Source of the DNA: JAAYDI01 sp052034005
GTDB taxonomy: Bacteria; Planctomycetota; Planctomycetia; Pirellulales; Pirellulaceae
Length of the DNA: 64,000 nt
Direction: 5' to 3'
Assembly: GCA_052034005.1 (NCBI GenBank)
Contig: JBPOJB010000035.1
Coordinates: forward strand, 1 to 64,000
A program made the position numbers and the translations under genes. A model generated the notes under the pieces. It was not told the origin of the DNA, did no database searches, and saw nothing but the letters and a program-made list of their open reading frames with translations. This document shows positions 34,977 to 43,664 of the stretch, in pieces (position 1 is the first letter of the stretch; every line of letters begins with the position of its first letter).

Positions 34977-36674
34977 TCACAGGCCTTTGCGCAGGGACTC
35001 GAAGTACTCTTTCGTCTGTTCGCGTTCGCGGCGGGGCAGTTCCTGCTGAGCCACCGGGTCCGGATCCTGGCTGGTTTCGCTGGCGATGGTCTGCATCACG
35101 TCCGCGCTCGAGTGGCCCGCGACGTTCGGTCCTTGGGCGTCGCCCACGCGGACGGCTTCGCCCGCCCGGGGATCGGCCGCCACACGCGTGCGGTAGCCGC
35201 CCGTCTCCGTCGCTTCGATCGGCCGAGCGCCCATGCCGTGGCCGGGTCCCAGCCCCCGGCCGGGTATCTCGCTGAACTGGTCACCGCTGAATTGCGCCAT
35301 GATGTTGCCCGCATCCAGACAGTTCTCACAGCCCTCCCCGCCGCACTTCTCGCAATTCATGGCGCTCTTCGCGTTGGCGATTTCCTGCATCACGGCGTCG
35401 AGGTCCTGCAGGTTCTGCATCTCGTCGCGCAACTGCTGTAGGTCGCTGGCCAGCTGGTCCAGCTGATCCGCGGCCTGCTTGCCGTTGCCCGCCTGCACGG
35501 CATCGGCGCAGTCCTGGAGCTGGCTGGCCAGCGCTTGCAGGCGCGGAAGCGCGGGGTTCTGTTGATCCAGGTTGTTCAGCTGCTGTTGCAGCTGGTCGAG
35601 CTTCTGCTGGAGCTGGCCGGCGCCGGCGAGGTCGCCGCTGCGCTGGAGGTCGTTGACGCGGTCCTGCAGCTCGCGCTGCTTGTCCTGCAGGGCCTGCCGC
35701 TCGGCAAGCAGCTTCTCGACCTCCTTGCCCAGTTGCCGCACCTGGTTGGCAAGCTGTTCCTTTTCCAAGGGAGTCAGTTCGTCCCCGCGCAGCTTGTCAC
35801 GCAACTGTTGCAATTCCTCCATGGCACGCTGCATGTCGCCGTTCTGCAGGGCGCTGGCGATCTTGTCGGCCGGGCCGTTCGGGATGTCCTTCAACTGTTT
35901 GAGTTGATCGCGCACCTTCTCGCTGCTGCCCAATTCCGTACGCTTGTCCGCGATCTTCTTGGACAGATTGTTGAGCTTCACGAGCGCTTTCTTCCGGTCG
36001 ACATCGGATTTCGCCAGATCGCTGACGGCCTGCTCGAGCTTGACAGTCAGTTGGTCTGCCTCTTCCAGCCCGGTTGTGAGTGCCTTCTGCTGGCGGTCCG
36101 CCAGGCGTTTCTTGAGTTCCTGCAGCGACTTGCGGACTTGAGCCTTGGCCGCCGCGTCGGCGACCGAGGCGGCGGCCCGGTCGCGCGTCGCGTCCGGCAC
36201 GAAGAACGCGACCAGGAACACGGCCAGCGCGACGACCAGGGGCAGCGCCGGATGCCAGCTCCATTCCGGATGGAACCGCTCCGCGACGTCGATCCGCTGG
36301 ACGCGACGGCGCGCATCGTCTACCAGAGCCCGGCCGAACTCCGTCTCGCGCTCGCCCGGCGACAGCGCCCAGGCGCTGGACACCCGCTCCTTCAGTCCGA
36401 AACGCAGATCGATTTCGATCGCCGCGTCCAGCTCCGTCTGCCGGCCCACATACGTCCAGACGCCTGCGGCCAGGAGCCCGGCGGCCACCGACCCGGCCGC
36501 CCAGGCCAACGCCCAGGTGCGACCGGCGACCTCCAGCGGGAACAGCTTGCGGACCGCGATGGCCAGAAGCGCGATCAGCAGGGCGGCCAGCAGCGACCAG
36601 GTCACATGGTGCAGCAGACGGTTCCACAGCAGGCGTCGCGCCGCGCGGCGGATCTGACGATGCAGCTCTTCCAT
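34977..36674 (-). CDS. Membrane-anchored coiled-coil protein with CxxCGGxGCxxC knuckle
   Basis: 565 residues from the ATG at 36674 (GAGGAT upstream); a TTG at 36692 is the other option. Two membrane helices lie at ~22-42 and ~50-75, a third at ~140-160. A very long Gln/Leu/Lys/Asp-rich coiled coil follows (~170-415, many 'LQ..LDQLQQQL' heptads). Then a DnaJ-type zinc knuckle 'CEKCGGEGCENC' at ~430, and a Gly/Glu-rich tail. No catalytic motif is seen. Similar proteins in planctomycetes occur near MoxR/DUF58 gene sets (from memory), but those partners are not here. Role unknown, perhaps an envelope scaffold. Confidence 0.75.
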   Translation of the reverse strand: MEELHRQIRRAARRLLWNRLLHHVTWSLLAALLIALLAIAVRKLFPLEVAGRTWALAWAAGSVAAGLLAAGVWTYVGRQTELDAAIEIDLRFGLKERVSSAWALSPGERETEFGRALVDDARRRVQRIDVAERFHPEWSWHPALPLVVALAVFLVAFFVPDATRDRAAASVADAAAKAQVRKSLQELKKRLADRQQKALTTGLEEADQLTVKLEQAVSDLAKSDVDRKKALVKLNNLSKKIADKRTELGSSEKVRDQLKQLKDIPNGPADKIASALQNGDMQRAMEELQQLRDKLRGDELTPLEKEQLANQVRQLGKEVEKLLAERQALQDKQRELQDRVNDLQRSGDLAGAGQLQQKLDQLQQQLNNLDQQNPALPRLQALASQLQDCADAVQAGNGKQAADQLDQLASDLQQLRDEMQNLQDLDAVMQEIANAKSAMNCEKCGGEGCENCLDAGNIMAQFSGDQFSEIPGRGLGPGHGMGARPIEATETGGYRTRVAADPRAGEAVRVGDAQGPNVAGHSSADVMQTIASETSQDPDPVAQQELPRREREQTKEYFESLRKGL

Positions 36675-36752
36675 GGCGTGATCCTCGACCAAGGGGGAAG
36701 TGGACGAGTCGAAAGCCTTGGGCCTGTGCGTCCCGCTGGGCCCACCGGTCCC

Positions 36753-36758
36753 ATTATA
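36753..36758 (-). promoter_or_regulatory. TATAAT -10 element for the coiled-coil membrane gene
   Basis: A perfect TATAAT on the minus strand, about 79 nt upstream of the ATG at 36674. No good -35 at the right distance, so confidence is limited. Confidence 0.35.
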
Positions 36759-36773
36759 AGCATCGCCACCTGG

Positions 36774-37562
36774 TCATGCCGAGAAGTATCGGACCGCGTT
36801 CTGGAAGATCACCAGGCCGTCCCCCGATGCGTGCCCCTCGCCGCGCGTCCACCGCGGGTGCTGGATCGGGTCGAAATACCGTTCCGGGTGCGGCATCATC
36901 CCCAGCACGCGTCCGGTTTCGTCGCAGATACCCGCCACGTTGGCCATCGAACGGCTGGGATTGACTGGGAACGGGAGGATCGAATCGTCGGAGACGCCGT
37001 CGTCGTCGCAGTATCGGAGCGCCACCTGGTGCTGAGCGGCCAACGTGGACAGGTAGGCGGCATCTCGCACCACGAACCGCCCTTCGGCGTGCGCCACCGG
37101 CAGGTACAGGCGGTGGACACCCTGGAGGAACACGCACCGGTCCGGGTCGGCCACCAGCTGTATCCAGCGGGCTTCATACTTCCCGGAGTCGTTCCGGGTC
37201 AAGGTCGCCGGCGGGCCGTTCGCGGGATCGTCCGGCAGCAACACGCCGGACTTGATGAGGACCTGGAACCCGTTGCAGATCCCCAAGATGAGCTTCTGCG
37301 CCGCCTTGAACGCCTGGAACGTCTCCTGGAGGTGATGCCGGATCTGGTTGGCCAGGATCCGGCCGGCGGCCACATCGTCCCCGTAGCTGAACCCGCCCGG
37401 CAGACACAACACCTGGTAATCATCTGGGAGCCTGGGGTTCTCCAGCAGCCGATTGATGTGGATCAGGTCCGGGCGTCCGCCGGCCATTTCGAACGCAAAC
37501 GCGGTCTCGCGGTCGCAGTTGGTTCCCGGGGCACGCAGGACGAGGATGCGAGGCGTGGGCAT
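36774..37562 (-). CDS. purQ: Phosphoribosylformylglycinamidine synthase subunit PurQ (glutaminase)
   Basis: 262 residues. Class I glutamine amidotransferase of purine synthesis that supplies ammonia to PurL, which converts FGAR to FGAM. Key features are 'RAPGTNCDRET' at the N-terminus, 'CLPGGFSYGDDVAAG' (54-67), catalytic Cys96 in 'GICNGF', and the late 'PHPERYFDP' segment that holds the His-x-Glu of the triad. It is longer than the ~225 residues typical of bacterial PurQ, resembling the longer form. It is transcribed after purL (79 nt apart), the natural partner. Confidence 0.94.
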   Translation of the reverse strand: MPTPRILVLRAPGTNCDRETAFAFEMAGGRPDLIHINRLLENPRLPDDYQVLCLPGGFSYGDDVAAGRILANQIRHHLQETFQAFKAAQKLILGICNGFQVLIKSGVLLPDDPANGPPATLTRNDSGKYEARWIQLVADPDRCVFLQGVHRLYLPVAHAEGRFVVRDAAYLSTLAAQHQVALRYCDDDGVSDDSILPFPVNPSRSMANVAGICDETGRVLGMMPHPERYFDPIQHPRWTRGEGHASGDGLVIFQNAVRYFSA

Positions 37563-37641
37563 GAGTCAGTCGTTTCCGGTTGGTAATGGTCCAGTTGGTC
37601 TCGGTGGCTGGCAAGGGTCCTTATCGTTTGGCGCCGGGCGA

Positions 37642-40596
37642 TCAATGCCATTGCAAGGGCCGCTGCCAGGCCAGCTTGAGTTCGTCCAGCGGCAGGTCGA
37701 CCAGCGTGCTGCGCCGGCCGTCTGCGTCGTGGGCAACCAGCACGAGTCGAGGAGCTGCCTGCAGGGCGCCGATCTGTGCGCAGGGGACCTGGTGCTCGTG
37801 CATGAGCGTCTCGAACGCCTGCTGGTGCGGCAAGGCCACCTCGCAGACGAACCGCGTGTTCGATTCGGCGAACAGGCATGCGACGGTCCGCGCCGGTTCG
37901 TCCAGGTGTTCGAGCGCCTGGGGTGCGGCGCCGACATCGACCTGCGCGCCCCAGCCGCCGGCGAAGGCCATTTCCGCCACCGCCACCGCCAGGCCGCCTT
38001 CGCTCAAATCATGGCAGCTCCGCACCAGGCCGGCGCGGATGGCCTGATGCAGCGTGCGGAATACGCGCCGGGCGCGCGGCGCGTCGACCTGCGGCACGGA
38101 TCCGCCCGTGAGCTGATGGAGCTGGGCGTAATGGGAGCCGCCCAGCTCGTCCCGCGTCAGGCCGATCTGGTACAAGAGGTTCCCCGGCTCTTTCGCGTCC
38201 ATCGTCACGCACTGCCGCACGTCCGGGACCTGCCCCAAGGCGCTGATCAGCAGCGATGCCGGGATCGCGATCGTGCATTTCCGGCCGTCCTGGTCCCGGT
38301 AACTGAACTCGTTGTTCAGGCTGTCCTTGCCGCTGATGAACGGCGTGCCCAGCGCGACGGCCACATCGTGGCAGGCCAGCGCGGCGCGCACCAGCGAACC
38401 CAGCGTCTCCGGGCGGTCGGTGTATCCCCAGCAGAAGTTGTCCAGGATGGCGATGCGCGCGGGGTCGGCGCCGACGGCCACGCAGTTGCGGACCGCCTCG
38501 TCGATGGCGCTGGCCGCCATGTGATAGGGATCGAGATCGCCGTAGCACGGATTCATTCCGCACGCGAGCGCCAAGCCGCGGTAGGAACGGAGCGACGGGC
38601 GCAACACGGCGGCATCACTCGGGCCGTCATTCCGGGCGCCCACCAGCGGCTTCACCACGCTGCCGCCCTGCACTTCGTGATCGTACTGGCGGATCACCCA
38701 CTCCTTGCTGGCCACATTGAGCGATCCGAGGATCCGCAACAAGTCGCCGCCGCAATCGAGCGGGTCCGCCGCGACGACCAACGGCTCGACGGCCTGCGGC
38801 GTGTAATGCGCGTCGCGCACGACCGGCGGGCGACCGCCGTGCAGGAACCGCATGTCCAGGTCGGCCACCTCGTGGCCGTGATAGGTGAGCCGCAGCCGAC
38901 CGGTCGGCACGAACCGGCCGATGGCGACCGCTTCCACGCCCTCCGACTCGCACAGCTCTCGGAACGCATCCCAGTGATGCGGGGGCACGGACAGCACCAT
39001 CCGTTCTTGCGCTTCCGAAATCCAGATCTCGGTGTAGGAGAGCCCCTCGTACTTGAGCGGGGCGTTCTCGAGCGCCACCTCCGCGCCGATCTGCTGGCCC
39101 ATCTCGCCCACGGCGCTGGAGAACCCGCCGGCGCCGCAATCGGTGATGGCGTTGTACAGCCCCCGGTCGCGCGCGACCAGCACCACGTCCAGCAGCATCT
39201 TCTCGGTGATCGCGTTGCCGATCTGGACGGCGCCGCCCGAAACCGTCTCGCTCTCGCTGGTCAGTTCCGCGGAGCTGAACGTGGCCCCGTGGATCCCGTC
39301 GCGCCCCGTACGGCCGCCGATGGCCACGATGTAATCGCCGGCCTGCGGGCTTTTGTGCGACTTGTCGCGCGGCAGGACGCCCACCGTCCCACAGTAGACC
39401 AGCGGGTTGCCCAGGTAGCGCGGATCGAAGTACACGGCCCCGTTGACCGTGGGGATCCCCATCCGGTTGCCGTAATCGCGCACTCCGGCGACCACGCCTT
39501 GCATCACGCGCCGCGGGTGCAGGACGCCGGGCGGCAGTTGATCCAGAGGCGTGTCGGGCGGCGCGAAACAGAAGACGTTCGTGTTGCATACCGGCCGCGC
39601 GCCCAGGCCGGTGCCCAGCGGGTCGCGGATGACGCCGCCGATGCCCGTGTTCGCCCCGCCGTACGGCTCGAGGGCCGACGGGTGGTTGTGGGTTTCCACC
39701 TTGAACACGACGTTCAGCTCGTCGTCGAACCGGACGACGCCCGCATTGTCCTCGAAGACGCTGACGCACCAGTCTTCCGTGCCCAGCTCGCGCCGGATCT
39801 GCTGCGTGGCAGCGAAGATCGTCTCCTTGAGCATGTTGTCGAAATGCCGCGGGCCCTTCTCGTCACGATAGGCGATCCGGCCCGCCAGCGTCTTGTGGCT
39901 GCAGTGCTCGCTCCAGGTCTGGGCCAGCGTCTCCAGCTCCACATCCGTGGGGTCCCGGTCCAGGCCGCGATAATACTGCTGGATCGTCTGCATCTCGGCC
40001 AGCGACAAATACAGCTGGCCGGCGCGGCTCAGTTGTTCCAGCGCTGCATCGTCCAGCTCGCGAATCGGGATGCGCACGAGCTGGAAATCGTACGGCCGGC
40101 CCATGTCCAGGCGCTGGAAGTCGAGCGGCCCGATCACCACCTGCTCCACCGAGTCGTTAGCCAGCACCTTACTCGAGAGCGCCTGAAGCTGCGTCTCGTC
40201 GAGCGGGGACAGCCAGATCTTCTTGAGGGTCCGCACCCGGTCCACCCGGATGCCGAAGTCGGCGATGGCCTTCTCGGCGCTCAACGCCACAGGGTCCATC
40301 ACGCCCGGCTTGGGCAGGATATGGACGCACAGCGTCGTGCGTGCGGGTGGCGTCTGGAGCGCGGCGTCGCCCAGCGCGCCGATCACCGTCCGCTCAACGA
40401 TCTTATCGGCCAACAGTTCGCGCGCCAGCGTGCGCACCTCGGCTTCGCCCAGCGCGCCTTCCAGCAGATAGCCCCGCGCGGTGGCCACCGAGAGTCCGCG
40501 GGCCAACCCCAACAGCGCCGCGCTGGCCGCGATCGATTCGCCGGCATGGTCCCGCTCCCCGTCAGCCGGGTAAATGTCAACTTGCCACAGAGTCAC
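37642..40596 (-). CDS. purL: Phosphoribosylformylglycinamidine synthase PurL with fused PurS-like N-terminus
   Basis: 984 residues from GTG at 40596, preferred because AGGAAA lies just upstream and the protein then opens 'TLWQVDIYPADGE'; ATG at 40614 gives 990. Residues ~1-85 and ~90-175 are two PurS-like repeats, the second with the canonical 'VHILPKPGVMDP'. The catalytic PurL core follows, with 'SEHCSHKTL', 'ETHNHPSALEPYGGANTGIGGVIRD' (shortened hallmark: ETHNHPSA), 'GGRTGRDGIHGATFSS', 'GAGGFSSAVGEMG' and 'SGKDSLNNEF'. No glutaminase domain is attached; purQ is separate. So PurS is fused while PurQ is not. The gene overlaps the end of tyrA by about 20 nt, suggesting coupled translation. Confidence 0.93.
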   Translation of the reverse strand: MTLWQVDIYPADGERDHAGESIAASAALLGLARGLSVATARGYLLEGALGEAEVRTLARELLADKIVERTVIGALGDAALQTPPARTTLCVHILPKPGVMDPVALSAEKAIADFGIRVDRVRTLKKIWLSPLDETQLQALSSKVLANDSVEQVVIGPLDFQRLDMGRPYDFQLVRIPIRELDDAALEQLSRAGQLYLSLAEMQTIQQYYRGLDRDPTDVELETLAQTWSEHCSHKTLAGRIAYRDEKGPRHFDNMLKETIFAATQQIRRELGTEDWCVSVFEDNAGVVRFDDELNVVFKVETHNHPSALEPYGGANTGIGGVIRDPLGTGLGARPVCNTNVFCFAPPDTPLDQLPPGVLHPRRVMQGVVAGVRDYGNRMGIPTVNGAVYFDPRYLGNPLVYCGTVGVLPRDKSHKSPQAGDYIVAIGGRTGRDGIHGATFSSAELTSESETVSGGAVQIGNAITEKMLLDVVLVARDRGLYNAITDCGAGGFSSAVGEMGQQIGAEVALENAPLKYEGLSYTEIWISEAQERMVLSVPPHHWDAFRELCESEGVEAVAIGRFVPTGRLRLTYHGHEVADLDMRFLHGGRPPVVRDAHYTPQAVEPLVVAADPLDCGGDLLRILGSLNVASKEWVIRQYDHEVQGGSVVKPLVGARNDGPSDAAVLRPSLRSYRGLALACGMNPCYGDLDPYHMAASAIDEAVRNCVAVGADPARIAILDNFCWGYTDRPETLGSLVRAALACHDVAVALGTPFISGKDSLNNEFSYRDQDGRKCTIAIPASLLISALGQVPDVRQCVTMDAKEPGNLLYQIGLTRDELGGSHYAQLHQLTGGSVPQVDAPRARRVFRTLHQAIRAGLVRSCHDLSEGGLAVAVAEMAFAGGWGAQVDVGAAPQALEHLDEPARTVACLFAESNTRFVCEVALPHQQAFETLMHEHQVPCAQIGALQAAPRLVLVAHDADGRRSTLVDLPLDELKLAWQRPLQWH

Positions 40597-41422
40597 GAGT
40601 CTGTTTTCCTGCATCCAAGAGTTGCATCAAGCGCGCGGCGTCCCCCCGCCGCAGCGCCGCACGGCAGGCCGCGAGCACGTCCTCGAATCGGCCCAGCGCC
40701 TTGAGGACCTCCCGACGGTTGGCCAGGAGGATCTGGAGCCACAGTTGCGGATCGCCCGCGGCGATCCGGGTCGAATCCCGCCAGCCGCTGGCGGCCAGCG
40801 GCAGCGCTTGGGGCGGCGTGGCCGCCGCGAGCGCCGTGGCGATCACGTGCGCCGCGTGGCTCGTCATCGCCACCGCCTGATCATGCTCCTGAGGCGACAT
40901 CCGGACCACGCGGGATCCGAGTGCCGACCAGAACCGCTCGATCCGCCCCAGGTCGTCGGCCCGCGTGTGCCGCGCGGGCGTGACCACGGTGACGCGGCCG
41001 TCCAGCAGGTCCGCGCGGGCGTTCTCCGGGCCCGTCCTTTCGCTGCCCGCCATCGGGTGGCTCCCGACGAACCCCGGACCGCGCCGCAGCCGGCGCCCCA
41101 ACTCCCGCACGATCTGCCACTTCGTGCTGCCCACGTCCGTAATCACCGCGCCCGGGGGGCAGTGTTCGGCCGCCTCGCAGACCCTCTGGACGATGTCCGC
41201 GACCGGCGTGCAGACGACCACCAGGTCGGCCTCTCGCACGCCGCGCGCCAGGCTGGTCGTGGTTTGCGTCACCGCTCGGCATTGGCGCGCTCTCCGCAGG
41301 CTCGACGCGCGCCGTCCCACACCGACCACGCGCCGCGCCAGCCCACGCTCCTGCAGGGCAAGTCCAATGGAGCCTCCAATGAGCCCCACTCCGACGATGG
41401 CGACGGTATCCCACGCGCTCAT
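40577..41422 (-). CDS. tyrA: Prephenate/arogenate dehydrogenase
   Basis: 281 residues. An NAD(P)-dependent dehydrogenase of tyrosine biosynthesis that oxidatively decarboxylates prephenate (or arogenate). The Rossmann motif GVGLIG lies at 11-16, with 'ADLVVVCTPV' (66-74), 'VITDVGSTK' (93-101) and the active-site 'GSHPMAGSE' with H122. The C-terminal helical domain contains 'HDQAVAMTSHAAHVIA'. There is no chorismate mutase or ACT domain, so it is the monofunctional type. It lies upstream of purL with overlapping ends. Substrate preference cannot be read. Confidence 0.92.
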   Translation of the reverse strand: MSAWDTVAIVGVGLIGGSIGLALQERGLARRVVGVGRRASSLRRARQCRAVTQTTTSLARGVREADLVVVCTPVADIVQRVCEAAEHCPPGAVITDVGSTKWQIVRELGRRLRRGPGFVGSHPMAGSERTGPENARADLLDGRVTVVTPARHTRADDLGRIERFWSALGSRVVRMSPQEHDQAVAMTSHAAHVIATALAAATPPQALPLAASGWRDSTRIAAGDPQLWLQILLANRREVLKALGRFEDVLAACRAALRRGDAARLMQLLDAGKQTRDSVAS

Positions 41423-41616
41423 GGAATCGCAGTACTCTCCCTGGCTCGGTGACCTGGTCGGCGCGAGATCGTGATTGTAGCAGATCGGTCGGGTTTTGGA
41501 GTGGGGCGGCGTGGAAAGTGCTACCTGCCGGCGGGGCGACGGTCTAGACTACCTGTTGGGGGCCGGCATGGAACCTGCCCCCGCGCTCCCATCTCGACTC
41601 CACGGTAGTGACTCCC

Positions 41617-42651
41617 ATGATGCACATTAGCACCCGTCAGGCCTCCCAGATGTGCCACCGACTTGGTACCGCGCTGCGCGCGGGGGTCGATATGCGCGCC
41701 GCGTTGGCCCGCGAATCGGGCCTGGGCAGCCCGGCCTTCGGCCGGCAGATGGGGCGGGTGGCAGACCACGTCGCGCGCGGCGCGACGTTGGCGGAAGCTC
41801 TGCGCGAGCGCGGGACCTATTTCCCGCCCCTGCTGTGCGAATTGGTCGATGTTGGGGAGACGACCGGGAACCTGGACGCGGTGCTGCTGCATCTGGCGGA
41901 ACACTACCAGCATCTGCTGCGCATGCGCAGGGCGTTTCTCCTGGGTATCCTCTGGCCGGCCGTCCAGTTGGTCTTGGCGCTCGGCGCGATCGGGTTGCTG
42001 ATCCTGCTGCTGGGCGCGCTGGGCACGTCGAGCGCCGTGTTCGGCCTGGCGGGAGTGTCCGGCCTGGCGATCTATGGCCTGGTGGTCTTCGGCGTGTTTG
42101 CGCTCGTCGTGCTGATCGTGTGCGGTCTGCTGCGAGGCTGGTTCGGGCCGTGGCCCAATGCCCTGCTCATGCGGACGCCTGTTGTCGGCACGACGCTCCA
42201 GACGATGGCGCTGGCCCGGCTCTCCTGGACCCTCTCGCTGACGCTCAATGCCGGAATCGACGCGCACCGTGCCGTCCGCATGGCGTTGGCCAGCACGCAG
42301 AGCCGGTACTACACGCAGCACATCGACGCGGCGGATGCCGTGATTGCGCGTCGCGGCCAGTTCCACGAGGCACTGCGCGCGACCGGCGCGTTTCGCGAGG
42401 AGTTCCTGACGGCGGTGGAGAACGCGGAGATCTCGGGCACCGAGACCGAATCGCTCGCGCACCTGTCGCGCGATTACCAGCAACGGGCCGAGGCGGCCAC
42501 GATGGCACTGTCCGTGGCCGCGTCGGTGGCGATCTGGATCCTGATCGGCGCGCTATTGGTCTTCATGATCTTCTACTTGTTCTTCAACCTTTACATGAAG
42601 CCGCAGCGGGAACTCTTGGAGATATTGTCGCCCGGCCGCACACGGATCTGA
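41617..42651 (+). CDS. Type II secretion/type IV pilus GspF/PilC-like inner-membrane protein
   Basis: 344 residues from one of two adjacent ATGs (41617/41620). It has the T2SSF arrangement. A first helical cytoplasmic unit ends 'LCELVDVGETTGNLDAVLLHLAEHY', the GspF family signature. Two membrane helices lie at ~110-170. A second, more diverged unit has 'ENAEISGTETESLAHLSRDYQQR', and a final membrane helix 'IWILIGALLVFMIFYLFFNLY'. It would form the membrane platform of a pilus or secretion system that assembles pseudopilins such as DUF1559-type proteins. No other secretion genes are adjacent, an orphan placement. It diverges from tyrA. Confidence 0.85.
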   Translation: MMHISTRQASQMCHRLGTALRAGVDMRAALARESGLGSPAFGRQMGRVADHVARGATLAEALRERGTYFPPLLCELVDVGETTGNLDAVLLHLAEHYQHLLRMRRAFLLGILWPAVQLVLALGAIGLLILLLGALGTSSAVFGLAGVSGLAIYGLVVFGVFALVVLIVCGLLRGWFGPWPNALLMRTPVVGTTLQTMALARLSWTLSLTLNAGIDAHRAVRMALASTQSRYYTQHIDAADAVIARRGQFHEALRATGAFREEFLTAVENAEISGTETESLAHLSRDYQQRAEAATMALSVAASVAIWILIGALLVFMIFYLFFNLYMKPQRELLEILSPGRTRI

Positions 42652-42660
42652 GCGGCCCGG

Positions 42661-43560
42661 TCAGGTGCGGAAGCTGAACCGGCGCGCCTGCGCGGCGATG
42701 TCGACGCCCACCAACTCGCTCCAGGCGCTCAGGACCTGCCGGTAGACCGGTCCGCGCGCACCCGGCTCCCGCGGCTGGCCGTTGAGGCGCGTCACCGGCC
42801 ACACGCAGGGCGACGTGCTGCACATCAGGATTTCGTCCGCCGCGGCCAGTTCCGCCAACGGGAACTTGCGGTAGTGGAACGCGATGCCCAATCCGGCCGC
42901 CAGCTCGGCCAAGACACTCAGGCTCACCCCCGGCAAGATCAACTCGCGCGGCGGCGATACCAGCCCCTCCTGGCGGCGAAAGAACAAGATGTTGGCCGTG
43001 GAAGCCTCGGACACGAAACCGCTCTGGTCCAACAGCACGGCGCGCGAGCCGGGATCCAGCGTGTGCGCCAACCGGTCCGCCAGGAAGTAGTGCATCCGGC
43101 TGCGGCATTTCAGAGCTGCGGGCCAACAGGATTCGGGGACCTGCCGGATGCCCGTCTCGGTCAACGCCTGACCGCGGTCATAGTAGGAGGTCCACTGGCC
43201 GAACGGCAACAGATACACGCGGATCCCCACCGTCGGCCCGTTCATCGCCGGCGCGCCGGGTGTGATGAACATCGACATGCCCAGGTCGTCACCGTCGGTC
43301 AACAGGTGGCGGTTGCGCGACACCAGTTCCTCCGCCAGCCGGCCGATCTCGGCAATGGGCAGCCCGGGCTGCAGGCCCACGATCCGCAACGAGTTGGCCA
43401 GCCGCTCCAGATGCTCCTCGAGTCGGAACAGTTGGCCGCGAAAGGTCCGCAGCCGTTCGCTGATCGAGACCCCTTGCGCGAACCCCAGATCCTCCGTGGA
43501 GACCACCAGCTGGGAGGCTGGAATGAAGGCGCCGTTGAGGTACGCGAGCGGTTCGGCCAT
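42661..43560 (-). CDS. Class IV aminotransferase (BCAT/aminodeoxychorismate lyase family)
   Basis: 299 residues. A PLP-dependent fold-type IV enzyme. The opening 'YLNGAFIPASQLVVSTEDLGFAQGVSISERLRTF' pattern is typical; K151 in 'AALKCRSRMHYFLAD' fits the PLP Schiff-base lysine, and E185 in 'GFVSEASTANIL' fits the conserved Glu. 'LPGVSLSVLAELA' also matches the family. It could be a branched-chain aminotransferase, D-amino acid transaminase or 4-amino-4-deoxychorismate lyase (PabC). The sequence alone does not decide. It lies convergent to the GspF-like gene with a 9-nt gap. Confidence 0.85.
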   Translation of the reverse strand: MAEPLAYLNGAFIPASQLVVSTEDLGFAQGVSISERLRTFRGQLFRLEEHLERLANSLRIVGLQPGLPIAEIGRLAEELVSRNRHLLTDGDDLGMSMFITPGAPAMNGPTVGIRVYLLPFGQWTSYYDRGQALTETGIRQVPESCWPAALKCRSRMHYFLADRLAHTLDPGSRAVLLDQSGFVSEASTANILFFRRQEGLVSPPRELILPGVSLSVLAELAAGLGIAFHYRKFPLAELAAADEILMCSTSPCVWPVTRLNGQPREPGARGPVYRQVLSAWSELVGVDIAAQARRFSFRT

Positions 43561-43664
43561 GGGAACTCAGCAGGAAAGCGACATCGGTTCGGTCGTGGCT
43601 GGCTCCATGGTAACGTGTACGGCCCCTCGAGGGGCAGGGGTGGGGCGAAGCGGCGCGAGGCGAC

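Noticed and set aside
37453..40704. A 1083-codon frame antisense to purL
   Set aside because: Shadow of purL; amino acid composition is unnatural and the sense strand has intact PurL motifs.
42661..43560. ilvE or pabC assignment for the class IV aminotransferase
   Set aside because: Catalytic Lys and Glu fit the whole family; nothing in the sequence or context separates the subfamilies.
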